Shown: positions 44,192 to 52,602 of the stretch, one piece after another | How positions within the stretch are numbered: position 1 is the first letter of the stretch | Layout: every line of letters starts with the position of its first letter | Assembly (NCBI GenBank): GCA_036873135.1 | Contig: JAPTYO010000005.1 | Coordinates: 15,788,166 to 15,852,165 of the forward strand | Direction of reading: 5' to 3' | Length of the DNA stretch: 64,000 bases | DNA from: Clarkia xantiana subsp. parviflora | Lineage: Eukaryota; Streptophyta; Magnoliopsida; Myrtales; Onagraceae | Translations under genes and position numbers: made by a program | Notes under the pieces: generated by a model | Seen by the model: only the letters and a program-made list of their open reading frames with translations | Databases searched by the model: none | Told to the model about the DNA's origin: nothing

Positions 44192-46588
44192 GATGAGTGA
44201 GTTCCTTTTCCCTTCCTTTTCGGTCGCATTACTTCCTTTCCTTCTGCTAGCTTAGTACCGTGACCTTCATTGGGGTGTTAGTCGAGATTTGATTCGTGCT
44301 TTGGGGTTTCCTGCTACCTTTGCCTTAGGTCTCGCTATCCTGTCAGAGAACCATCTCACTAGGTCCGATTACAACGAACATGTCACCCTAGGAGATATCT
44401 GTCCCCTAGATGAGCCTCTGTATCCTTTTCTCCCCTCCTTGGGGAATACTCGCGAGACGGTAACGGAGCCTCCTATAGGGAAGGTCGCCGTGTACCCTTC
44501 CCAGATCCGATTCGGGCTGAGGTTGCCTTACTGTGACGAGCTTATAGAGTTGAGCAGGTTCTTCAGGATTTCTCCTGTGAACCTTGCCCCCAGTGCCCTC
44601 CGTGTCTGGGTGGGCTTCCGGGTATTGTGCCATTGGTATTCCTGGAAGTACTCTCTCGTTCTGTTCCGATGCTTCTATCGGTTCCAGTACCGGACGAGGG
44701 TGGGGTTTGCGAGTTTCGTAACTCGCCATCCGACCTTCAAAGATCCCCGATTCGCTGATTTCGGGTTGAGTGGAGTCGAGTGGGATACCTCCCTCCGTTT
44801 CGTGACCCAGAGTGACAATTCGGCCAGTCACTGGGCTAAGCATTACTTCTTCATTACGGACCGATACGTCACTTGGTCGGTCTTGAATGAAGATCGGTCC
44901 GATGGTTGGCCTGCTTTTGGAGAGTTCTCTTCAGTTGATTTGAAGACTATGAAGATCATTCACGAGAGCAACAGGACCCGGTCTTACTGTCCCGTGTCCT
45001 TAGTGATTGAGACGGATCTTTACGAGGCCGGGATCAGTCTGACTCCTGACTCCGGGGGTTCGGTATGTCACTTGGTCTTTCCATTTTTATTTACCTTCTG
45101 CTCTTCCTTTGTAGGTTGGTTTCATGGAAAAACCTATAACGTGCAGGGAGCCCCTGTTGATCTGAGCAAGAGGAAGGCTCCTTCTAGTTCTGTTTTGAAG
45201 AAATCCCCCCTGCCTGGGAAGAAGGGTGGGGCCTCTGGTATGCTTTCTCCTATTTGCTTCTTTATGGTATAACCTATGTTTTCCTTATCTCGTTTTTCTT
45301 ACCTTGCTAGGGCGCTCCCCCTTGGTGACTGAGAGGGTCGTCTCCGTTGGCAGAGATTCTGGACCTTCCAAGTCCAAGCCACGGAGATCTGATTCTGAGG
45401 CCGGGGCCTCGGCTGCTAAGAGAAAGAAGGCTGTGGATCCTGCTTCGCCTACTGCTCGTCCTCCAATCCCATCTCGTGATAAGGAGATGGTGGTCGAAGA
45501 GGTGCCTTCCCTGGCTGACAAAGGGAAGCGACCTGCTGGTGGTGGTTCCCCTGCCCCCCAGCCGAGGGCACGGTCCTCAGGTATGATCTCTACCTTGTTG
45601 TTGATCCTTCTATGTTTATATTCTCCTCTGACTTGCTTTGCTTGTGTAGGTGGTCCTCCGACTTTAAGTCGGAAGGATTTCGCACGTCTCACTGATGAAG
45701 ATGTTATTGGGTCTGAGTGGACTCCCTTCGCTGGTCTGAAGGAGTTCCACCTCGATAGCACCTCCTCTTTGCGGACTCCTGAGGTTGGCGTCCGCGTACT
45801 CCGCGGCGCCATCCCCCCTGGCGATCGTGTTGCCCCGCCCAAGTCTCCTGGGGAGACTCGGCGCTTTGTTCAGGGGGTACTCTCTCGTTATGCACCTGTG
45901 AGTTGTTCCTTGCTTTCCTCTTATTACTTTCATAATGGCTATCTTTCGGTTACTCATCCCTTGTTTGAATTGTTAGGGTATGTCTGACATGGTGAACATG
46001 TCCTCGCTCGTGCTCGAGTTATCTGACGAGAGGAAGACCCTTGAGGACAGCCAGGTCTCTCTCAAGGCGGAGGTCGCCACTGCTGCTGAGAAGGCGCGTA
46101 TATCTGATTTGAGGATGCAGGAGCTCCGGGACCAGGTGTCCTTGCTTGAGACTACTGTGGGCAGTTTGCGCCGGGAAGCTGAGGTTGCCGCGTCGCTCCA
46201 TTCTGAGGAGCTGCAGTAGTTGGAGGCTAAGTGTCGGGCGGAGGAGAGGGCTGTCGCGGTGTCTGAGTACAAGTCCTCCTCTGCCTTCACCGCCGATTAT
46301 GGCGCGCGTCTCACTCAGGAGATGAACCAGTTCGGTGAGTATCTGGTTGATCACATTTACCGGATTGATCCTCAGTTCCCGCTTGGTGACCTTGGTGACT
46401 TTGGGCCATACGCCACTGGCTACGCGACTGTTCTGATGGGTTAGGCTGCCGTTGCAGACGAGCCTGCCCCTGCCCAGGTGGATGCTACACCTGTGGAGAT
46501 TGGTACCTCAGACTCCTCCTCTTCATCCATTTCCGCTGGCGGTTCAGCTTCAGGGGGTGAGGGTGACTCCCCTGAAGGTTCTGACTGA
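44192..46588 (+). pseudogene. Gy3 antisense gene, six exons, gypsy-type transposase-like
   Basis: Read on the plus strand, opposite to Gy3 gag. The first exon is uncertain (ATGA then donor GTGAGT at about 44192). Exon 2 runs to 45062 and carries the same globular domain as Gy1: LPYCDELIEL, RVWVGFRVLC, FRCFYRF, then KHYFFITDRYVTWSV. Further exons in my model are about 45147-45237, 45311-45580, 45650-45897 and 45977-46588, with donors GTATGT, GTATGC, GTATGA and GTGAGT and clear pyrimidine-AG acceptors. The frames join in phase. The last exon is an Ala/Glu-rich coiled coil and an acidic Ser-rich tail ending TGA at 46586. Two in-frame TAG codons (46217 and 46442) break it. Domain similarity to PF04195 is my reading; function is unknown. 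Confidence 0.65.
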
Positions 46589-47079
46589 CGTGTTTATCTT
46601 ATGCTATCCTTGTATATATAACTACACTCCTTCTCCCCTTCTATGGGTTGAGTGTCTTTTGAGATTGTGATGGTGTTTGTTGTTACTTTCCTTTGCCGCA
46701 TTGTGTTGTTGACTACGTGGTTCATTTGCCTTTATATTAGTGCTTCTCATGCTTTTGTATATATCTCTTCTCATGATGCCTCCCTATGCCTTGTGTATGG
46801 CTCTTTGGGTATGGACCCTTCTCTTGGTATATTTCCTTTACTTATCCTTCTTTCGTGGTTTCCTTCATGTCATACCTGTCATTTCATAAAGAAAAAACAT
46901 TACTTGTTCTTCACATTACTTTACTTAGAAATTTCTTTCTCATGGTATCCTTCTGAGCATGGTATCCTTCTAATCATGGTATCGTTCTAAGCATAGTATC
47001 CTTCTAAGCATGGTATGATTATCTCTTCTGATACCCCTTACACGGTATACGTTGTACTGTTAGACCAAAGATACGCTCT
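46589..47079. other. Gy3 non-coding stretch
   Basis: Downstream of the antisense gene. T-rich sequence with repeated CATGGTATCCTTCT words near 46940-47010. No gene seen. Confidence 0.5.
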
Positions 47080-47740
47080 TGGTGGGCGTCGAAATCTGTT
47101 CACGAGACAGGCTCTCGGACGGCACTTAACGTTTCACAGGAAATGCTCCCGGAGGGCACAGGTTAGTCCACCGATACCTTCTTGACGGGCGTCAAAATCT
47201 GTTCACGAGACAGGCTCTCGGACGGCACTTAACGTTTCACAGGATAGGCTCCCGGAGGGCTCAGGTTAGACCAAAGATACGCTCCTGGTAGGCGTCGAAC
47301 TGGTAGTTTGAAATCTACCTCAAGATACGCTCTTGGGGGCGTCGAACTGGTAGTGTTTTTCTACCTCAAGATACGCTCTTGGGGGCGTCGAATCTGGTAG
47401 GTTGCAAATCTACCTCAAGATACGCTCCTGGGGGCGTCGAATTCGTAGTTTTTGGAAACCACTCTCAAGATACGCTCTTGGTGCGTCGAAGTCGTAGTGT
47501 AATAACTACTCTCAAGATACGCTCTTGGGGGCGTCGAAGTTCGTAGTTTTTGGAAACCACTCTCAAGATACGCTCTTGGTGCGTCGAAGGTCGTAGTATA
47601 ATAACTACTCTCAAGATACGCTCTTGGGGGCGTCGAAGGTCGTAGTATGAAAACTACTCTCAAGATACGCTCTTGGGGGCGTCGAATGTCGTAGTATGAA
47701 AACTACTCTCAAGATACGCTCTTGGGGGCGTCGAATAACG
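47080..47740 (-). repeat. Gy3 tandem repeat array
   Basis: Units carry CTCAAGATACGCTCTTGG, then GGGCGTCGAA and a CGTAGT..ACTACT linker. The period is near 60 bp in the regular part (47300-47740), with about ten copies. The left part (47080-47290) is a longer variant with GCTCTCGGACGGCAC and GCTCCCGGAGGGC. Each unit contains a small inverted repeat (CAAGA..TCTTG). It lies between protease-gag and the antisense gene, as in Gy1 and Gy2. Positions 47741-47999 show nothing. Confidence 0.85.
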
Positions 47741-47999
47741 TTGACTTGGAGTCATATCTGTGTAAGGATAACTTGGTGATTATAACATCACATTCACTGG
47801 AAAATACTTTTGAATAACTACTACTCTCTTAGGAGCATTCATGTTTTTGTACACTCGGGATGCCTTGGTGCACCAAGACATCCTTTGTAGGAAATCAAAG
47901 ATAGTTGTAGAGTTGGAGTAACTTCGTGAGTTCTCCTTCTCAAGAGTTGTTTTTTGAAAAGCTTGTAAAGCTAAAACATGCGAAATGCTAAATATGAAA

Positions 48000-49394
48000 C
48001 TAAGGATATGTGGTGGTCACTGTGTCTGTTGCCACGTACTCCTTGAAGCTTCCATTGTAGATCATTTCTTCCACTTCCACCTTCAACACCATGCAGTTGT
48101 TGGTTTGATGCCCCCAGGTCCCATGGTACTCACACCAACCCTGTGCATCTCTTCCTAGGAAGGCCTTGCCCTCCTCCCTGCATGCTGGCAGCTCTTGCTT
48201 GAGGCGCTTGTGGAATATTTCTTCTATGCTGAGTGTTAGGGGTGTGAATGTGAAATTGACACCTCCTCCCAATGTGTCCATTTCTTTTCCTCTCTTTGGA
48301 GCCTCATCCAACTGTTCTGCTTCCTGTTCAAATGTCCTATCCAGCCTTGCCTTGAGCTCTCTCATTGTGCTCGTCATGACCATCTCATAGAGCCCTCCGT
48401 AGGCCCTGAATGAGTTTGGATGCATGTTCCTAATGAATGCTCTGACTGCTTCTCCCCTTGTGATGCCCATGTTGGCACCATAATCAAAGAATCTCTGGAA
48501 ATAGCTTGATATAGACTCCTGCGGCATTTGCTTGATATCATCTATGTAGCGAAAGCCTCTTAGGATGGAGTCCCTTGTTCTGTTCCCTATTGTGGTGTCT
48601 GGCTGCCAAGGTATGGATGTCACCTTCACAGCCTTGCTCCTGTGTCTCCTTGTAGGCACTGTTTGAAAAAACTGCCTGCTCAGACGGAGTGTCACTCCAC
48701 TCCTTCTCCTTCCTTGCCTTTGTCTCCCTCCCCTCCTTCTTCTATCCTGGTTGGCTCCTACCATGACCACAGCCACTGTGTCTGTCCCGTGTGATCCTCG
48801 TCTCATTGAGTTGACGTAGCACTGCCTTGCAGTGCGTTGATCACCTAGGACCTCTCCAACTCCGTTCTCCGTGATGTACTTCAACTTCTGGTGAACAGTG
48901 GATGGCACTATTTCATATGGGTTTATGGTTGTCCTCCCTAGGATCCCATTGTAGGCTCCCAGGCTTTCAACCACCAAGAAATTGACATTTACCTTCAGCT
49001 GGGTCCATCCATGGCCCATGGTTACTGGTAGGGTTATCATTCCCAGGGGGTAACTTGTTGCCCCTGAGAAGCCAACTAGAGGGAAGTTGACCGGTTTGAT
49101 GTCTGCTTTGGTTTTCCCTATCTCTTCTAACACTCTTAATCTTAGGAGGTCAGCTGAGCTGCCCCCATCCACCAAAATTCTCTTTACATCAAAATTATCA
49201 ATATCTAAAGTAATAACTAGAGCATCGTCATGTGGAAAGACGATGTGGCTTTTGTCCTTCTCCGAGAACTCTATCTTCACTTCTTCTCCTTCTCTTGGCC
49301 TTTTTCTCCACCTTGGCACTGAGCTTAGCTTGGATGCATAGACCTCTCTTGCATTAGCAGTTGGGCCACCTGATGCTGCTCCTCCATGTATCAT
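48000..49394 (-). CDS. Gy3 protease fused to a second gag-like segment
   Basis: An open frame of 464 residues. It starts MIHGGAASGG one base after the gag stop (TAATATG). Residues about 65-200 are a Tat-type protease: RILVDGGSSADLL about 69-81, GFSGATSYPLGMITLP, and YNGILGRTTINP. After an Arg/Gly-rich linker (about 210-250) the expected RT is absent. Instead residues about 265-464 look like the C-terminal half of a gag: SISSYFQRF, EAVRAFIRNM, then a zinc-knuckle-like CEYHGTWGHQTNNC about 421-434 and an EVEEMIYNGSFKEYV helix. The last two match the layout of the gag of Gy1 and of Gy3 itself. No stop interrupts it, although the gag upstream has one. Probably a structural and processing protein; another element would have to supply RT and integrase. 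Confidence 0.7.
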   Translation of the reverse strand: MIHGGAASGGPTANAREVYASKLSSVPRWRKRPREGEEVKIEFSEKDKSHIVFPHDDALVITLDIDNFDVKRILVDGGSSADLLRLRVLEEIGKTKADIKPVNFPLVGFSGATSYPLGMITLPVTMGHGWTQLKVNVNFLVVESLGAYNGILGRTTINPYEIVPSTVHQKLKYITENGVGEVLGDQRTARQCYVNSMRRGSHGTDTVAVVMVGANQDRRRRGGRQRQGRRRSGVTLRLSRQFFQTVPTRRHRSKAVKVTSIPWQPDTTIGNRTRDSILRGFRYIDDIKQMPQESISSYFQRFFDYGANMGITRGEAVRAFIRNMHPNSFRAYGGLYEMVMTSTMRELKARLDRTFEQEAEQLDEAPKRGKEMDTLGGGVNFTFTPLTLSIEEIFHKRLKQELPACREEGKAFLGRDAQGWCEYHGTWGHQTNNCMVLKVEVEEMIYNGSFKEYVATDTVTTTYP

Positions 49395-49395
49395 A

Positions 49396-51249
49396 TTAAT
49401 GACTCCTCATTTTGTTGGGTGGAGGGTTATAGTCTACCTTTCCCTTGCCCTTGTCTTTCTTTGGTGGCCCCAGTTGCATACTGTTGCCCCCATGGTCTAC
49501 GAACTGCTTCAGTTCTCCCCTCTGGACGATGTTGTTTATGCTTAGCTTTAAGCTAAAGCATTCATTTGTGTCGTGACCATAAGCCTCGTGGTTGTCACAC
49601 CATCTATCCTTGTGATTTCCCACCATTGGGGCTCTCCACCTTGCAGGGGGTGACCATAGCTTTTGGTTCCGCATCTCTCTAAGTACGGTGGCTGGAGTGG
49701 CGTTTAGTGGGATGAACTTAATGACGTTGATTTCTCTAGCCTTTAAGGGTTCACCCATTTGGTTTCTTTGCTGTGGCGGACGCCACTCCTGCTGCCTTGC
49801 ATGCTGCGGTGCCTGGGGTGGCTTGCCTTTGTTTGGCCTTTGAGTATCCTCCTTAGCTGCCTGAATTTTGGCCTTCTTGCTTGCCCTGTGCCTTTCAAGG
49901 TCAATATGCGTTTTAACTCTCCCTGCAAGCTCCTCCAAGGTGCTTGCTGGCTTTTTGGCCATCTTTTCAGCCAATGTTGACCCAAAGCGACCTAAGTTTC
50001 TGATAAAGGCTCGGATTATCTCCCCTTCAGTGATGTCTCCCTGGATGTCTGCAATATTCTGGTTGAACCTAGTATAGTAGCTGGCCAGGGATTCATCGTA
50101 TTCTTGTTTTACGTCATCAATGGAGCCTGTTCCCTTGAGAAGTTTCCTCTCCCCTAGGTATCTCTGCAGAAACTAAGCTTTTAGCTGCTCCCATGAGTGG
50201 ATGCTCTCAGAGGGCAGGCTGAAGAACCAATGTGAGGCCACCCCTGATAGGGTGTTTGGGAAAAGGAGTGCCTTGTATCTTTCATCAGTTGTCCTCCCGA
50301 ATAGGGAGGCCTCATGCTGTTGGATATGCTCTAGGGGGTCTCCCTTCCCATTGTACTTTGCAATTTGCACTGTGTGCAGGTAGTCTGGCACCCTATTCAT
50401 CTCCAGTTCCCTTGTGAAAGGGTGGTTCGTCTTGTCATTTAGACAATGCAGGCTGGGTTTCTTTGACTCATTCAATTTCCGGGTTATCATGGCTTCTATC
50501 TCCTCCGGGGTGATCATCACCTGTGCCGGAGTATAACCCCTCTGATACCCACTGTAGTTGTAGACTGGGCTTACTGGGTTCCCTTGTCCCTGCTGGTATG
50601 GACTATAGGTGTACCCTTGATACGCCTGCTGGGGTGCTTCATAGAAGTCCTGCCTCCTTGGAGGTCTTGCTTGTCTTTCCTCTCCCAGCGGGGTGTAAGC
50701 CCTGTTGCTCTGCTGTTGCCTAGGAGGCACGAATTGTTGCCTTCCCTCTGGGGGTGGCTCTTGGTAATATCTTCTCTGTTCCTCTCGCTGCCCTGCTCGA
50801 GGGTGCGAGTAATGCTCTTCTGTTGGGATCTGCTCCTCCTCATGAGCTTCAGTGTAAGTCCCTTGGGTGTATGCCGGCCTTGCATACGTTGTGTGGGCGC
50901 GGTTGCCATCTCTCTGTGCCGGCATCCCATGCGGGTACCTTTGGGGTTGTTCTTCATAATAGTATCCCTCAGGGGGTGCCGTGTTGTGGGAAGGCACTCC
51001 CTGTTGTTCTCTTTCTCTCTGTGGCCTTCTTGCCCGAGGGGTGGAGGCTGTGGAGGACTCAGCCCCAGCTGGGCGTGAAGGTCCTCCCTCTTGGTTGTTC
51101 TGTTGTTGAGGAGGTTGTGGTATTTCTTGGGGCTCTGGATGCATTGGCTGCTTCCCAGGGTTAGGCCGCCTCCCTGGGGGTATGGGTTCTCTTCTCCGCC
51201 CATTGCCCCCGGGTGGGTGTTGGGGCCTGGACATCCTACTGTTCGTCAT
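49396..51249 (-). pseudogene. Gy3 gag, one in-frame stop
   Basis: Starts at ATG 51249 (MTNSRMSRPQHPPGG). An earlier in-frame start at 51297 falls at the junction with the inverted LTR, so I reject it. A long Pro/Gln/Arg/Tyr-rich N-terminal region (residues about 1-230) precedes the gag core (YNGKGDPLEHIQQHEASL near 50330, then the WFFSLPSESIHSW segment). A TAG at 50173-50175 interrupts it. The same frame continues through YLGERKLLKG and EGEIIRAFIRNL to a zinc-knuckle-like CDNHEAYGHDTNEC near 49555-49595, and stops at 49396. The core matches Gy1 gag segment by segment. The next ORF begins one base later in another frame. Confidence 0.8.
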
Positions 51250-51292
51250 AGCTCGTGTAATAGCCAGGCTTTCTGTTCGAAGCCTACAGACG

Positions 51293-51918
51293 GCCAACCC
51301 GATCCCTCCTAGGAGAGATGGGGTTGGCCAACCCGATCCCTCCTAGGAGGGATGGGGTTGGCCAACCCCACCCTCCCTAGGAGGGGTTGGGTGCCCTCAC
51401 CGAACCCCTACCCTTGGAGGTCGGATTTCTCCCCCCCCCCCCCCAAGGGCCCTGACACCACCTTCGGACTCCCATGCTCGGTCCACTCCGCCTGCCTCCT
51501 CCGAATCCTAAGGTCTTAATCACACGCTTAGAGGGTAATTAACTGTGTTTAAAGGTTAACGATGTCATTAAGCCACCTTAATGACACCGTTGCCTATAAA
51601 TACCCCACCTTCACAACTCATTTGATCATCTTGGCCATTTGGACATTTCAGCTCTGACATCTCTCTAGCTTTATCTCTCTAGAAGAATACTGACTTAGGC
51701 ATCGGAGAGGGTTCACCAGGCACCACCCCCCCCCCCCCCTCCGTGTCTGGTATTGCCCCTTCTGCAGGGTAGAAGGAGAGAAGAAGAAAAGGAAGGAAGG
51801 AAGGAAAGAAGAAGATAAGCTAAGGCAGGGTAACTCAGGAACACCAGATCGCACACATCCCCCGTAAGGAGTGAGATCAAAGCCGACACCCCGTTGACCT
51901 AGATTTCATAACTTAACA
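51293..51918 (+). repeat. Inverted partial LTR at the right end of Gy3
   Basis: A near-identical reverse complement of 41689-42273. It reads U3 (partial), TATA (CCTATAAATACC near 51593), AGGCATCGGAGAGGG near 51697, and ends CATAACTTAACA at 51918. The first roughly 200 bases of U3 are missing. It joins the gag leader at GGTTGGCC/GTCTGTAGG, where a primer site TTGGCGCCGTCTGTGGG would be expected. It carries one extra copy of a 38-bp GGCCAACC..CTCCTAGGAG unit relative to the left LTR. Confidence 0.85.
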
Positions 51919-52602
51919 GACTACAGCCGTTAGGCCCTTTAACGGTGAGGAAACGGCAAATAGGCCCAGTGGGCCCTAAACGAAGGCCAAGATGGCCCAG
52001 ACAAAGGATCCCGACGAATAGAGCCCGAGGATGAAAGTTCCCGACAAAGTCGGACCCGACAGCCGAGCTGAACGCTCCCGACGAGATGCCTCTGAGTAGG
52101 CCCCGATGACGAATACCTGAGAACAATAGGCCCTGTCACGATGACGAGGGGCCCTGAGCGGTGACACAACGAGATAACTCTGGAGTCCCCGATGTTAGTC
52201 GGGACTCGTTATCAGAGGATAAGGCCGAAATACGCGGGGCGTGGCCGAGATACGCGGAACGTGGTTAAGATACACGGAGCGTGGCCGAGATACGCGGGGC
52301 GTGGCCGAGATAAGCGAGATCACACCCGAGATACACGGGATACGGGCTAACCACCCCCAACGGTTCACCAGGTAACTGAAGTATCTCTTCGCCTATAAAA
52401 GGGCAAGAGGTCACCTCAGATCACTTACGTTGAAATACCTTACTTGAGATTACTGCTTGCCAGTCCGTACGAGATACTCATTTAAGCATCGGAGAGGGAT
52501 TCTGGGTCACCGCCCGGTCTATCCCCTCTTGCAGGATTGCGTGGAGCGAAGGAGCTAGGATCGCCGTCAAAGACCGTACCGGAGTTCCACCGTGATCCAA
52601 CA
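51919..52602 (+). repeat. 3' LTR of Gy2, remainder
   Basis: Continues the 3' LTR from the gacta duplication (51919-51923) to GTGATCCAACA at 52602. It contains the TATA box CCTATAAAAGGG near 52391 and matches 32842-33526 with about 20 substitutions. It is followed by the Gy2 target duplication atcac. Confidence 0.9.

Larger units (their letters stand above)
41689..51918 (-). mobile_element. Non-autonomous Tat-type element Gy3 with inverted right LTR
   Basis: A 10,230-bp insertion in the 3' LTR of Gy2 with target duplication gacta. The sense strand is minus. From right to left it has gag, protease joined to a second gag-like segment, a tandem array, an antisense gene (plus strand), a polypurine tract and a normal 3' LTR. 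RT, RNase H and integrase are absent. At the right end, instead of a 5' LTR in the same direction, there is a 626-bp LTR copy in the opposite direction, so both outer ends are U5 ends (TGTTAAGTTATG inward from each side). Both LTR promoters point out of the element. Confidence 0.85.
32832..52602 (+). mobile_element. Ty3/gypsy Tat-lineage element Gy2, split by Gy3
   Basis: A plus-strand element of about 9.5 kb once Gy3 is removed. The 5' LTR is 32832-33526; the 3' LTR is 41674-41688 plus 51919-52602. The target duplication is atcac (32827-32831 and 52603-52607), within the hinge of Co-C. The LTRs differ at roughly 20 sites by eye, so it is older than Gy1. Gag-pol is decayed, followed by a long tandem array and a compact antisense gene. 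Confidence 0.9.

Noticed and set aside
50571..51203. ORF of 210 residues on the minus strand, and plus-strand ORFs at 50584-51164
   Set aside because: They overlap the Pro/Gln/Arg-rich gag of Gy3 in other frames and show only low-complexity composition.
41689..51918. Large DNA transposon (Maverick- or Mutator-like) with 0.6-kb terminal inverted repeats
   Set aside because: The ends are LTRs with polypurine tract, TATA and U5 features, and the inside encodes gag and protease. The 5-bp duplication fits a Ty3/gypsy integrase.
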